Shown here: piece after piece, positions 14,646 to 22,875 of the stretch
Layout: every line of letters starts with the position of its first letter
Numbering within the stretch: the first letter of the stretch is position 1
NCBI GenBank assembly: GCA_944323735.1
Contig: CALUTO010000020.1
Coordinates: 1 to 36,441, forward strand
From: Candidatus Gastranaerophilales bacterium
GTDB lineage: Bacteria; Cyanobacteriota; Vampirovibrionia; Gastranaerophilales; Gastranaerophilaceae
DNA: 36,441 bases
Reading direction: 5' to 3'
Made by a program: the position numbers and the translations under genes
Notes under the pieces: generated by a model
Database searches by the model: none
What the model saw: the letters and a program-made list of their open reading frames with translations, nothing else
What the model was told of the DNA's origin: nothing

Positions 14646-15918
14646 ATGGGAAAATTCTATATACAGCCCTAAATACAAAAAATTCCTTTCCCGAAAGCCC
14701 GCTAAATTTTTTACACTGTGTGACGGTGCAGTACGCTCAGGAAAAACACTTGCAATAATATATAAAATACCCCAGCTTTTTGATTACATAGGAAATGAAT
14801 ACTTAAAGGTATTTTCAGGTTATTCAAGAAATACAGTCAGAAACAATGTGCTAATCGAGCTCATTCCATATCTTGAAAATTACCATGGAGCAAAATGCCG
14901 GTATAACAGTGCAACAGGAGAGCTGGATATAAGATTGTGGAAAAAGGACTATGCCTGCCTTGTGACCGGCGGCGGAAAAGCAGACAGTGACGCAAAAATT
15001 CAGGGAAGCACATGGGATTTTTGGTATGCAAATGAACTTGCCAGACACAGCTACTCTTTTTACAACATGGCACTGAGCAGACTTACACCGGAAAAAGCCT
15101 GCGCTTATGCAGACTGCAATCCGGAAAGTCCTAATCACTGGCTGTACAAAGAACGAATAAAGCCTTATCTTGATGGTGATGAAAATGTAAAAAGCATATT
15201 TGATTACCACCATTTTACAATGGAAGATAATGCAAATCTCTCGCAAACCTTTATCGAAAATCAGAAAAGATTGTACAAAGGAGCATTCCTTTCCAGAAAA
15301 ATTTTAGGACTATGGGTAATCGCAGACGGACTTGTTTATGATACATTCAGCGAAGAAAAACATACAGTTTCACGCAGAGAAATTTTAGAAAAAATAAACA
15401 GTAACGAATTTTGTGAATATTTTCTGGGACTTGACTGGGGGTGGAATCATCCGCTCTGCTGCGGATTGTACGGACTTGCAAAAAACGGAATTTATTACAA
15501 GATAAACGAATTTTACGGACAAAAAAAGACTATTGATGAAGTATCCGGCTGGATACTTCAAAAACAGCGAGAATATGGAAGATATTTCAGGTTTATCAAT
15601 GCAGACAATGCCCGTCCCGAGCAAAATGACGCACTTGAGCGCAAACTTGGCACAATAAGAGTTTATGCACAAAAACCAAAAGTTGCAGACAGTATTGAGC
15701 TTGTCAGAAGTATTATAAACTACGACCGGCTCATAATAAACAGGGACGATTGCAAAGAAACATTAAGAGAACTTCAAAGTTACCGCTATCCTTGCACAGA
15801 AGAAACTCAGGACACGGATTTACCCTTGAAAGAGGATGATGATGCAATGGATGAAATGAGATATGCACTGTGTTTTTATGAAACAAACTTTATGAAAGAA
15901 TACAGGCCAAAAACATAA
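14632..15918 (+). CDS. Terminase large subunit
   Basis: 428 residues, ATG overlapping the previous gene. The ATPase half has a Walker A motif GAVRSGKT (residues 32-39) and a Walker B region DFWYANE (about 126-132) ending in the catalytic Glu. NPESPNHWLY and GAFLSRKILGLWVIADGLVYDTF are typical of the PBSX-like family. The nuclease half has GLDWGWNHP, then NADNARPEQND and the acidic DDDAMDEMRYAL, the three clusters that hold metal in RNase H-fold terminase nucleases. It drives DNA packaging through the portal. It is unusual that it is the last gene of the cluster, about 10 kb downstream of the portal. Confidence 0.92.
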   Translation: MSPIKWENSIYSPKYKKFLSRKPAKFFTLCDGAVRSGKTLAIIYKIPQLFDYIGNEYLKVFSGYSRNTVRNNVLIELIPYLENYHGAKCRYNSATGELDIRLWKKDYACLVTGGGKADSDAKIQGSTWDFWYANELARHSYSFYNMALSRLTPEKACAYADCNPESPNHWLYKERIKPYLDGDENVKSIFDYHHFTMEDNANLSQTFIENQKRLYKGAFLSRKILGLWVIADGLVYDTFSEEKHTVSRREILEKINSNEFCEYFLGLDWGWNHPLCCGLYGLAKNGIYYKINEFYGQKKTIDEVSGWILQKQREYGRYFRFINADNARPEQNDALERKLGTIRVYAQKPKVADSIELVRSIINYDRLIINRDDCKETLRELQSYRYPCTEETQDTDLPLKEDDDAMDEMRYALCFYETNFMKEYRPKT

Positions 15919-15922
15919 AAGA

Positions 15923-15956
15923 AACTCTGTCTGCATTAAACAGAACAGAGTTATAA
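15923..15956 (+). terminator. Hairpin after terminase
   Basis: An 8-bp perfect stem, AACTCTGT (15923-15930) with ACAGAGTT (15945-15952), and a 14-nt loop. There is no long T run. Confidence 0.5.
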
Positions 15957-15959
15957 ATA

Positions 15960-16011
15960 AACAGAGGCCCAAAAGCGTAAACGGGATTTCTGACACCTTT
16001 TAGCCCCTGTT
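15960..16011. other. Imperfect inverted repeat between convergent terminase and creD-like genes
   Basis: AACAGAGGCCCAAAAG at 15960-15975 faces CTTTTAGCCCCTGTT at 15997-16011. The arms pair over about 13 of 15 positions around a 21-nt loop. It may be a two-way terminator or the scar of a recombination site, since phage structural genes end here. Confidence 0.4.
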
Positions 16012-16036
16012 CAGAGCAGCTGCCACTAGAGAAGTG

Positions 16037-17263
16037 TTATATTGCTTCATTATCAGCAATTTGTTTTTCATCATCCGAAGAGCTGTCACCGTACGATTTG
16101 ACATTTCTTGTTGCATACATTGCTACAACAGCTATTATAATTGTACCGAGAGTTCCCGTGATGAGTGAAAAATCCTGAAGCCGTAACGTAACAAACAAGA
16201 ATAAATAAAGGAATGCCAGAATAAATGTCATTAGCGCAGAAAAGAAAACCTTTTCTTTCGCAATCACATTATACGTATAAACAGACAATATTGTTGTTAT
16301 AAGTATTGCGGCAATCAAATAGGAAACCCCGAACGGCATGAATTCCGCAATCGACAAAAGCAGTAAATAAAACATACACATCAAAAATCCGGTAAGCAGA
16401 TATTGCACAGGATGAATACGTACTTTTGCGGCGACTTCAAATATATACAGACACATAAACGCAAGGGAAATGAATAAAAATCCATGGTCTATTGCCTTTT
16501 GAGCAAGATTATGGCTGCCAAGCGATGTAAATAATTCAACACCAAATGAGGGCAAAGGAGTTGCACTATATGCCGACACAGGAACCGACCAAACTGCAGA
16601 GAAATCATTTTTTGTGATATTTTTTTCAACAGGCAAAAACTCTCCTATAAAAGACGGGTCTTTCCAATTGCCCGCAATTTTCAATTTCACTTTTTGTCCG
16701 GCAGGCTCTACAACAACAGATTCCATACCTCTGACTTTTGTTTTTATTACAAAGGGTGTTTGTTCCTTCACTAACTGGTCTGCATTTACAGACTCACCCA
16801 ATAGCTCTGTAAAATTTTTAGAATTAGATATATTTATTTGAGGATTTTCTATATATCCTCTTTTCTTGCCTGATTCATAAACAAAAGTCGGCTTAGAATC
16901 ATTAGTCAAATTTTTTACTTTAAAAGTTCCGCTTTGAACAACATCCGCAGTGAATACAGGAATTTTAAAAATACCTTTTTTTCTGATTTCTGTATTTAAT
17001 TTTATATCAACATTATAATCCTCAAGTTCTGCAGTTGTATCCTGATTCTTAAACTTAATTTCAGGAGCAGTTATTCTGAGTTTGTCAGCCCAGGCACGCT
17101 CTATTGCATCCTTGGCCTGTGCACGGTATGTATTCCTGTCAGAAATAATATCCTGAGCTGTAGAAAGAGGAATATACAACACAAGCAGACAAACAAATAC
17201 AATCCAGAATTTTTTAAATTTCTCATTTGCTTTCTTTTTGATTTTTTGTTCCTTAAACAACAT
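16037..17263 (-). CDS. creD: CreD-like inner membrane protein
   Basis: 408 residues from the ATG at 17263, chosen because CAGGT lies 5 nt upstream; an in-frame ATG at 17275 is also possible. There is one N-terminal membrane span (FWIVFVCLLVLYIPLSTAQ), then about 220 residues outside the membrane, then about six spans (FLFISLAFMCLYIF to the LGTIIIAVVAMYA span) and a short acidic tail. Soluble-domain landmarks of the CreD family are present: RNTYRAQAKDAI, PVFTADVVQSGTF, DFSAVWSVPVSAYS and SFGVELF. In E. coli creD belongs to the CreBC regulon and changes colicin tolerance, and elsewhere it responds to beta-lactams. No creBC genes are nearby. It sits between phage structural and regulatory genes, so it is either moron cargo or host DNA between two phage remnants. 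Confidence 0.8.
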   Translation of the reverse strand: MLFKEQKIKKKANEKFKKFWIVFVCLLVLYIPLSTAQDIISDRNTYRAQAKDAIERAWADKLRITAPEIKFKNQDTTAELEDYNVDIKLNTEIRKKGIFKIPVFTADVVQSGTFKVKNLTNDSKPTFVYESGKKRGYIENPQINISNSKNFTELLGESVNADQLVKEQTPFVIKTKVRGMESVVVEPAGQKVKLKIAGNWKDPSFIGEFLPVEKNITKNDFSAVWSVPVSAYSATPLPSFGVELFTSLGSHNLAQKAIDHGFLFISLAFMCLYIFEVAAKVRIHPVQYLLTGFLMCMFYLLLLSIAEFMPFGVSYLIAAILITTILSVYTYNVIAKEKVFFSALMTFILAFLYLFLFVTLRLQDFSLITGTLGTIIIAVVAMYATRNVKSYGDSSSDDEKQIADNEAI

Positions 17264-17446
17264 TTTTACCTGCATTCTTCTTATTTGATAACAAAAAATT
17301 TTTCCTGTTTCATGTCGGATGTTAAAATATTAGCATAGATTGTTTTAAAATTTTAATATGCATGTTCCGTTTTGAAAAAATTTTTTGAATGTTTTTATAA
17401 AAATAACCTAAAATTAAAAAATTGAATAGCAAAAAAAATTACTACA

Positions 17447-17455
17447 TGTTTTAAT
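17447..17455 (+). promoter_or_regulatory. Extended -10 promoter giving a leaderless start
   Basis: TG (17447-17448), one base, TTTAAT (17450-17455), then 6 nt and the ATG at 17462. The spacing is the same as for the cargo genes at 661 and 4356. No ribosome site is visible. Confidence 0.5.
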
Positions 17456-17461
17456 TAAAAT

Positions 17462-18823
17462 ATGCTAACCGTAACAGATAAAAAGTCATGTCCGTCTTTT
17501 GGCGGAATGACATCTATACTTTCAAAAAATTTTCACAAGACAGATGACATACTGGAAATCTATAAAAAAGAAAAAACCAGAACCTCCGGTATTGTAGGCA
17601 CCCTGCCTCCGGTTTGGATAAAAAAAATTCCGCTTTTAAATAACAGTAAAAAAGAAGGAATAAAAGAGATTTTTAAAGCATTCACACTCGCCGCTGTCTC
17701 AAAGCACCTGTATCCGGCATCTGCAGAGCTATCTACCGCATTTCTACCCGTAATAAACGCATTGAAAAAATGCAGAATTATAAACTCGGAAAAAGATTTT
17801 TCAGTAAAATATCTGGCAAGCGGTATAAACGGCGATGTATACAAAGTCTCTGTTAACAACGAAAATTTTGCATTCAAAAGTTTTTATTCCACACTTGAAA
17901 AAAGAGATTTTGGCGGCGATGGAAATTTTGCGGAACAGGCGGCTGCACTATTTATTAACAGAAATTTTCCAAACAAGAACTGGGCAAAATTTTATTTTGG
18001 CGACTTAACTTCAGGAACAATGTTTTCTGCTTTTTCATCGTATGAAAACCGTTTCACAGGCAAAGCAGCAAATCTGGAAGCAGCAGGAATAATTACTAAT
18101 GCTGACCATAGAGCACAATACAATGTAAAAGGCGGGAGATGCGTTGATTTCGGACAACTGGGTTATCTGGAAAGAGCAACAAAAAAAACTTACCGGTATA
18201 TATACAAAAAAGCTCTCCGGTCTGAAAAGTCAGTTCTTGAAATAGCAAAAGAGACACTTAAATGGAAAAAGTCACAATTTGCCGGAGACAGACTCCAAGG
18301 ATGTCTGATGTCGCTGGACAGGCTTGAGCCGGCTGCAAGAAAAAAAATACTAAATATAATAATGCCGGTTATGCAGACAGAAAACGCAATTTATCTCTCT
18401 AAAAATTTGTCTGTTGTTCCATCTTCAGTTCGATTAAAACTGTTCAGAACTTTATCCGGATTTAACAACCCGGAAATAGATTTAAATATTGCAGAAAATT
18501 TACTGCTTATACCAAAACCGCAAAAACCGTTTAAAGAACTTGCGGAAAAAGAAAATCCTGAAATAAACACAAAACTTGCTGAATATTTATATATACTCAC
18601 ACCAGCTGAACGTATAGAATATTTCAAAAAATTTATAAATATGAAAGATAAAAAATTGAACGAAGCTCTCGCCGGCTCGCTCGTAACACTTCCGGCAAAA
18701 GCTCAAACAGAATTTTTACATGACCTGCTTAAAGACAAAAGTATTATGAAAAAAATGTTCAAACACTCATCCTGCCTATCTGCAAAAGCAATAAATGAAC
18801 TAAATTCTAATTTTGAAACATAA
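17462..18823 (+). CDS. Protein-kinase-like protein with helical-repeat C-terminus
   Basis: 453 residues. The first 20 carry SCPSFGG, an N-terminal tag I associate with Gastranaerophilales proteins. Residues about 115-235 have kinase-fold landmarks: a glycine-rich loop ASGINGDVYKV (119-129), the beta-3 lysine in FAFKSF (Lys139), a candidate helix-C glutamate (Glu158), a catalytic-loop-like DHRAQYN (Asp215, Asn221) and VDFG (Asp229). The Asp-Asn spacing is one residue longer than in standard kinases and there is no HRD, so it is atypical; activity is uncertain. From about residue 285 on, repeated helical segments (SLDRLEPAARKKILNIIMPV and similar, with Leu/Pro spacing) suggest a HEAT-like binding domain. 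No signal peptide or membrane span. It could act on host regulators or be an exported effector. Confidence 0.65.
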   Translation: MLTVTDKKSCPSFGGMTSILSKNFHKTDDILEIYKKEKTRTSGIVGTLPPVWIKKIPLLNNSKKEGIKEIFKAFTLAAVSKHLYPASAELSTAFLPVINALKKCRIINSEKDFSVKYLASGINGDVYKVSVNNENFAFKSFYSTLEKRDFGGDGNFAEQAAALFINRNFPNKNWAKFYFGDLTSGTMFSAFSSYENRFTGKAANLEAAGIITNADHRAQYNVKGGRCVDFGQLGYLERATKKTYRYIYKKALRSEKSVLEIAKETLKWKKSQFAGDRLQGCLMSLDRLEPAARKKILNIIMPVMQTENAIYLSKNLSVVPSSVRLKLFRTLSGFNNPEIDLNIAENLLLIPKPQKPFKELAEKENPEINTKLAEYLYILTPAERIEYFKKFINMKDKKLNEALAGSLVTLPAKAQTEFLHDLLKDKSIMKKMFKHSSCLSAKAINELNSNFET

Positions 18824-18891
18824 CCTGAACAGTCATAAAAACATTAAACAGAAAAACACCTGCTCGCCGGCTAAGCAAATCAACCGGTGCG

Positions 18892-19521
18892 CTACAACCC
18901 TCTGCTCATATTTTTAATGACTCTGCCTATTACTTTTATTTCAACAAGCGTATCCGGTGTAAGAATTTCCTTCTTGTATTTTTTATTGTCCGAAATAATC
19001 TCAAGTGTGCCATCCAGCTTCAGGTTAAATCTTTTGGCTCTCCATTCATTATTAATACAAAATACATAAACACCGCTGTTACTAATATCGCAGCGTCCTG
19101 TGTCAACAAGAAGAACATCTCCGTCCTCAATTAGCGGAGACATACTGTCCCCGCAAGCAGTAAATGCCTTTACATTTTTCGGATTAGAACATCTGAGATA
19201 GTGCATTAATACATCATTACCCAGAAGTATAGGCCGCACAAGCGGCTCCTGTTCAACAAGCGTGCCCACTCCGCAGCTTGGTTTTATTCCTATGTGTTCG
19301 ATAGCTGTACACTCCTCTTTTTTACTGTTAATAAGCGAATTAAAGTCCACGCTGTAATACTCTTCTATCATTTTTAGCTTATTCGGAGCAAGCTGCGTGT
19401 TTTTCGCTGCTAATTTAGAGATATAACCTCTTGAAGTACCGGCAGCTTTAGCTATATCACTGAGTGTTATGTTTGATTTTTTGCTGTCTCTTAACAGATC
19501 CTGTATTTCTGTTATGTTCAT
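18892..19521 (-). CDS. CI/LexA-like phage repressor (S24 peptidase)
   Basis: 209 residues, ATG behind AAGGGG. Residues 1-60 are a helix-turn-helix (LSDIAKAAGTSRGYISKLAAK) for operator binding. Residues about 80-209 are a LexA/CI-type self-cleaving domain: a Cys83-Gly84 cleavage site in IKPSCGVGT, catalytic Ser126 in CGDSMSP and catalytic Lys163 in WRAKRF. Cleavage after RecA activation should lift repression during DNA damage. It faces away from the replication genes across a shared operator region, the usual lysogeny switch layout. All catalytic residues are present, so the switch looks intact. Confidence 0.92.
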   Translation of the reverse strand: MNITEIQDLLRDSKKSNITLSDIAKAAGTSRGYISKLAAKNTQLAPNKLKMIEEYYSVDFNSLINSKKEECTAIEHIGIKPSCGVGTLVEQEPLVRPILLGNDVLMHYLRCSNPKNVKAFTACGDSMSPLIEDGDVLLVDTGRCDISNSGVYVFCINNEWRAKRFNLKLDGTLEIISDNKKYKKEILTPDTLVEIKVIGRVIKNMSRGL

Positions 19522-19533
19522 ATATCCCCTTTG

Positions 19534-19562
19534 AATACATTTGCTTCCTAAATAGTTGACAA
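19534..19562 (-). promoter_or_regulatory. Repressor promoter
   Basis: On the - strand: TTGTCA (19562-19557), 17 bp, TGTATT (19539-19534). The -35 box lies inside the operator palindrome, so the repressor could control its own gene. Confidence 0.5.
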
Positions 19563-19584
19563 ATGTTTCCTATTTTGTTAACAT
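19555..19584 (+). promoter_or_regulatory. Early promoter with overlapping operator palindrome
   Basis: TTGACA (19556-19561), 17 bp, TAACAT (19579-19584) reads towards the replication genes. GTTGACAAA (19555-19563) and TTTGTTAAC (19574-19582) form a palindrome with one mismatch pair that covers both promoter boxes. A direct repeat of TTCCTA (19546 and 19567) lies in the same stretch. This is the likely main operator of the repressor. Confidence 0.65.
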
Positions 19585-19589
19585 ATGAA

Positions 19590-20032
19590 TACTATAGCAC
19601 AACAGCATGTGATACACAAGCTGAAACTGCTTACTACTATTCCCGTAAAAACAGCCTGAAGTTAAAATATCTCTTCTCTGATATTTTGAAAATATGTTAA
19701 ATAACAAAATAAGTCAATTGAGTTGAATAGTGGAGAGTATTGAATTTTACAAGCGGAAATTTTCGGGGAATATACTGGAGGAGAAAAATTTATTTAAATA
19801 GCTGTGCAGATGAGCTTTCGGACATATGTTTGCAGTCTTGCGTGCCGGTTTGCTTTGTTACATTTTTTTTACGTCAGGGCAAAACGGAAATTGTATATTG
19901 AAAATACTATATTTCTTTATGCATAAAATCTCTCTGTTATCTTATCAGACAGAAATTAATTAATAAAAAAACAGAAATGGATATGTGTTGGCTTGAAACA
20001 ATAAAACAGCCGAAATCAATCAGGAGGGTAAC
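19590..20032. other. Long leader between repressor operator and replication genes
   Basis: No gene is convincing in these 440 bp; open frames are under 25 codons and lack ribosome sites. A candidate second promoter is TTACAA, 18 bp, TATACT near 19749-19778. The segment around 19880-19960 is AT-rich and could hold a replication or secondary promoter site. The stretch may encode a regulatory RNA, but nothing shows that directly. Confidence 0.4.
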
Positions 20033-20254
20033 ATGTTAGCATTCTTAAAACAGTGTATAAATCGTAAACGGTTACAGGACGGGTGGATAGCAGCAAAAAA
20101 CCGCAAAAAAATCATAGATAAACTTGAACAGTACTATACAGACATAGCAATAAAGACAATAACTCTTTCACCAAGAAAAATGGCGTTGAGAGATTTTGAA
20201 CGGGCAAAGGCAGACGGCAGACTGGACAGATTAAACAGAATTGTAAAAAAGTAA
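20033..20254 (+). CDS. Small basic phage protein
   Basis: 73 residues, ATG behind a strong CAGGAGGG. Very basic and helical (INRKRLQDGWIAAKNRKK, then LSPRKMALRDFERAKADGRLDRLNRIVKK). It is the first gene of the early operon, so a role in replication or transcription control is possible. I do not recognise a family. Confidence 0.6.
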   Translation: MLAFLKQCINRKRLQDGWIAAKNRKKIIDKLEQYYTDIAIKTITLSPRKMALRDFERAKADGRLDRLNRIVKK

Positions 20255-20285
20255 TGACTGAAAACAAAATATTTTGCGGGGGAAC

Positions 20286-20681
20286 ATGGAATCAGAATTT
20301 ACCAGAACAAGCAGCAAAAATGTCTCTCTCGGTTATGTGAAGCTTTTCAGAAGTGTAACGACATGGGAATGGTACAAAAACCCGAATATAATGAGAGTTT
20401 TTCTCCACTGTCTGCTATGTGTAAGCTCAAAAAACTATATTAACAGGAATTTTGCAGTCACAAAAGGAAGTTTTTTCACAAGCCGCAGAAAGCTCTCAAA
20501 CGAGCTCGGGATGTCTGCTTACCTGATAGGTAAAGCACTATCGGCACTGCAAAACAGCGGAGAAATAAACTATTTAAAATTCAGAAAAGGATTAAAAATA
20601 ACGGTTTTGAACTGGGAATTTTATCAATGCCGTGCACTTACAAAACACAAAAAAGAGGAGACGGACGGGTGGCTGCTTTGA
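20286..20681 (+). CDS. Replication initiator-like winged-helix protein
   Basis: 131 residues. The ATG at 20286 follows GCGGGGGA. The N-terminus GYVKLFRSVTTWEWYKNPN, then MRVFLHCLLCVS is a signature of phage replisome-organiser proteins. A winged helix follows: VTKGSFFTSRRKLSNELGMS, then YLIGKALSALQNSGEINYL and KITVLNWEFYQ. Such proteins bind the phage origin and bring in the loader encoded next, with which it overlaps by 13 nt. The family is usually longer, with a DnaD-like C-terminal domain that is missing here. Confidence 0.7.
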   Translation: MESEFTRTSSKNVSLGYVKLFRSVTTWEWYKNPNIMRVFLHCLLCVSSKNYINRNFAVTKGSFFTSRRKLSNELGMSAYLIGKALSALQNSGEINYLKFRKGLKITVLNWEFYQCRALTKHKKEETDGWLL

Positions 20682-21436
20682 ATAAATGTCCTGTTTGCGG
20701 ATTAGAATACACGCTAAAAAAATATGATGTAAAGGGAGTTGTAAAAAGTATCTATATTCCCGAATGCAGCTGCATTGAAAAAAGGTTTCAAAAACGAATA
20801 AAAGCAAGAAAAACAAATATCAGGGACGAAGAAAAATACATATTGCCAATCAATTTTCTTCCTCCGGTGTTTTATCGCTACAATTTCGAAAATATACCTG
20901 AAACACGAACAGTAAAAGCCTGCAGGGAATTTGCAAACAATTTTCAAAAGGGGCAAAACGGAGGTTTTTCTTTCATCGGAACAAGCGGCTGCGGAAAATC
21001 AGTTTTGCTCGCCAGCATCTGTCAGGAAATAAGAAAAGCCGGATTCAGTTACCTGTTTATAAACACTGCAGAGCTGACGGACAAAATCATTTCAGGATAC
21101 GACTATTCAACCGGAGTAAAGCCGGAAAAGATTTTTGTACTTCTAAGAAATATTGATTTTGTAGTGCTGGATGATTTCGGAAGAGGCTGTCTGTCAGACA
21201 GATGCAGATATTTTTTACACAGAATAGTGGACGAACTGGACAAATACGAATGCTGCGTTTCTTTTAGCGCAGCACCGGAGATACTGGCAGCACTGAAGTC
21301 CTGCGCAAATACGGAGGGAATGCTGGACAGGCTCTTCAGGCTTTGTCCGCACAGATATATATTCAAAGGAAAGAGTTTCAGAAGATATGCTAAAAAAAAT
21401 TGTACTTACGCTATATCAGGTATTGAAGTATTTTGA
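20669..21436 (+). CDS. DnaC/IstB-like helicase loader ATPase
   Basis: 255 residues. The GTG at 20669 is chosen because GAGGAG lies 8 nt upstream; the ATG at 20627 has no ribosome site. The N-terminus has four cysteines (CPVC, then CSC and nearby) that may bind zinc. The ATPase core has Walker A GTSGCGKS (about residues 104-111), FINTAELTDKII, Walker B VVLDDFG and a sensor-like SFSAAPEIL, then DRLFRLCPHRYIFKGKSFR. In the known family it loads the replicative helicase at the phage origin. It follows the winged-helix initiator, as in many phages. Confidence 0.8.
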   Translation: MAALNKCPVCGLEYTLKKYDVKGVVKSIYIPECSCIEKRFQKRIKARKTNIRDEEKYILPINFLPPVFYRYNFENIPETRTVKACREFANNFQKGQNGGFSFIGTSGCGKSVLLASICQEIRKAGFSYLFINTAELTDKIISGYDYSTGVKPEKIFVLLRNIDFVVLDDFGRGCLSDRCRYFLHRIVDELDKYECCVSFSAAPEILAALKSCANTEGMLDRLFRLCPHRYIFKGKSFRRYAKKNCTYAISGIEVF

Positions 21437-21527
21437 GCCGTTGTTGACCGGAATAGCCGGTATTAGTGAAGAAGAACTTTACAGTGTAAGATTTCAAATC
21501 GAAAAACAGAAGAGAGGAATTTTATAA
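21387..21527 (+). CDS. Small phage protein
   Basis: 46 residues, ATG at 21387 overlapping the loader gene by 50 nt in another frame. Hydrophobic start (KKIVLTLYQVLKYFEPLLTGIAG), then a charged helix (EEELYSVRFQIEKQKRG). The ribosome site of the next gene (AGAGAGG) lies within its last codons and the next ATG follows its stop directly, which supports a real coupled gene. Function unknown. Confidence 0.45.
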   Translation: MLKKIVLTLYQVLKYFEPLLTGIAGISEEELYSVRFQIEKQKRGIL

Positions 21528-21707
21528 ATGGCTAAGAATCGTGTTATTGACACAAAAACAGCAGCCGACATGCTCGGACTAAAAGCAAATACACTTTATA
21601 AATGGGCAAAATATAAGAAAAATATTCCATACATTGATTACGGAATGTCTATCAGATTTTACGAAAAAGATATACTTGCATTTCGAGAAATGCACTACAA
21701 ACAATAA
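21528..21707 (+). CDS. HTH DNA-binding protein, excisionase-like
   Basis: 59 residues, ATG directly after the preceding stop, with AGAGAGG upstream. The whole chain is a MerR/excisionase-type winged helix: VIDTKTAADMLGLKANTLYKWAKYKKNIP, then YGMSIRFYEKDILAF, the pattern of helix_turn_helix_17 proteins. It is a candidate excisionase or early regulator. An excisionase would need an integrase, which is not in the window. Confidence 0.8.
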   Translation: MAKNRVIDTKTAADMLGLKANTLYKWAKYKKNIPYIDYGMSIRFYEKDILAFREMHYKQ

Positions 21708-21749
21708 TGCCGTATAAAAGCTAACAAAACCGGCAACAGAGAGGGAAAT

Positions 21750-22849
21750 ATGCAAAAGACAGAGCTTGAGCACATAAAAGAAAGACTAAAAAAAAATACA
21801 AAGAATCAACAGACCCTGTAGAACAGCACAGAAAAAGTATAAAAGACAGAAAAGAAATCGAACTTGAACTGGCTAAACTGTTTGGCGACGCAAACTCTAT
21901 TGAAGAAGACATTGACATGTATCTGACAATAATCAATGGGAGTGAAAAACAGATACAAGAATTTGAAGAAGAAGTAAATATTAATAAACTAAAACAGCCT
22001 GAAAGACAAAAAATCCTGCACACAAAAAATGAAATAAAATCAGCCAAATCCTGCACGTTAAAAGCAAAACTAAATATTTCCCATATAAAAAAAGAAATAA
22101 AAGAGTTCAGTAACCCTAAAAAATTATACTTAAAATACAGTGCTATAAAAGATAAATTAAAACAAATACAGGAAGATTTTATAGTTGACAAAGCAAAGAA
22201 GTGGAATACGTTACTTTACGGAAAAATTCATTCAACAGTGTTTAATATGCCTGAATCATACAATTTATTCAGCATTGGCATAGACAATGAAAATAAAAAT
22301 ATTGAATATATTAATAAAAACGGAAAATTATACAACAGTACCAAAAGTCTGGAGAATTCAGACCTATCCCAATCAATAACCAGAAGAATTACCGGAGAAT
22401 CGACCAGCTCAGACTGTGAAGTTGTGGTTTTTGGCACAGAAAGTGATATGGCAAAAAAAATTCAAAACAGTGCAGCTCTAAAAAAATTTTTATCCGAAAA
22501 TATGGAAACACTGAAAAAAAATAAATCTATACCTGATACAACTATTGAATTTACAGCACTGGATAAAGATTTATACAGTTCATTTCACGGTGCGGAAATT
22601 AAAAATATATTTGTAGATTCAGAAGAAAACCTTCATTTTAGGATTGAAGATTATTATAATTTCAATCCAAACAGAACCAGCCTGAAAGGAAGAATAGAAG
22701 AAAAATTACAAAACAACGGGTTTCTAAAGCCGTACTATATCATAACTGTATTGAAACTGCAAAAAAAATCTGGCAATCAGGGCATTAAATTTCTGTGTTT
22801 GAAAAAAGTAATAAAAAGCAGGAGCTTTTACATCATTAATTTTGAATAA
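21750..22849 (+). CDS. Unknown coiled-coil protein with a -1 frameshift in an A9 run
   Basis: ATG at 21750 behind AGAGAGGG opens a frame that stops after 23 codons. The -1 frame is open across the A9 run (21788-21796) and continues without a stop to 22849, so the intended product seems to be about 366 residues. It is joined either by slippage on the A run or after a one-base loss. Residues about 1-130 are charged coiled coil; the rest is mixed alpha/beta with FSIGIDNENKNIEYINKNG, DCEVVVFGTESDMAKK and ALDKDLYSSFHGAEIKNIFVD. An internal ATG at 21917 would give 310 residues but has no good ribosome site. Last gene before the host ssb operon. No family recognised. Confidence 0.55.
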
Positions 22850-22861
22850 CATAAAAATTTT

Positions 22862-22875
22862 ACATTACGTAATGT
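22862..22875. promoter_or_regulatory. 14-bp perfect palindrome before ssb
   Basis: ACATTACGTAATGT is a perfect palindrome between the last phage gene and the ssb promoter, followed by T-rich DNA. It may be a regulator site or a weak terminator. Confidence 0.4.

Noticed and set aside
1-15918. Gene transfer agent
   Set aside because: The hub domains recall gene transfer agent tail genes and the order is odd, but an apparently intact repressor, replication genes, lysis genes and a toxin-like locus nearby favour a prophage; raised only as an alternative.
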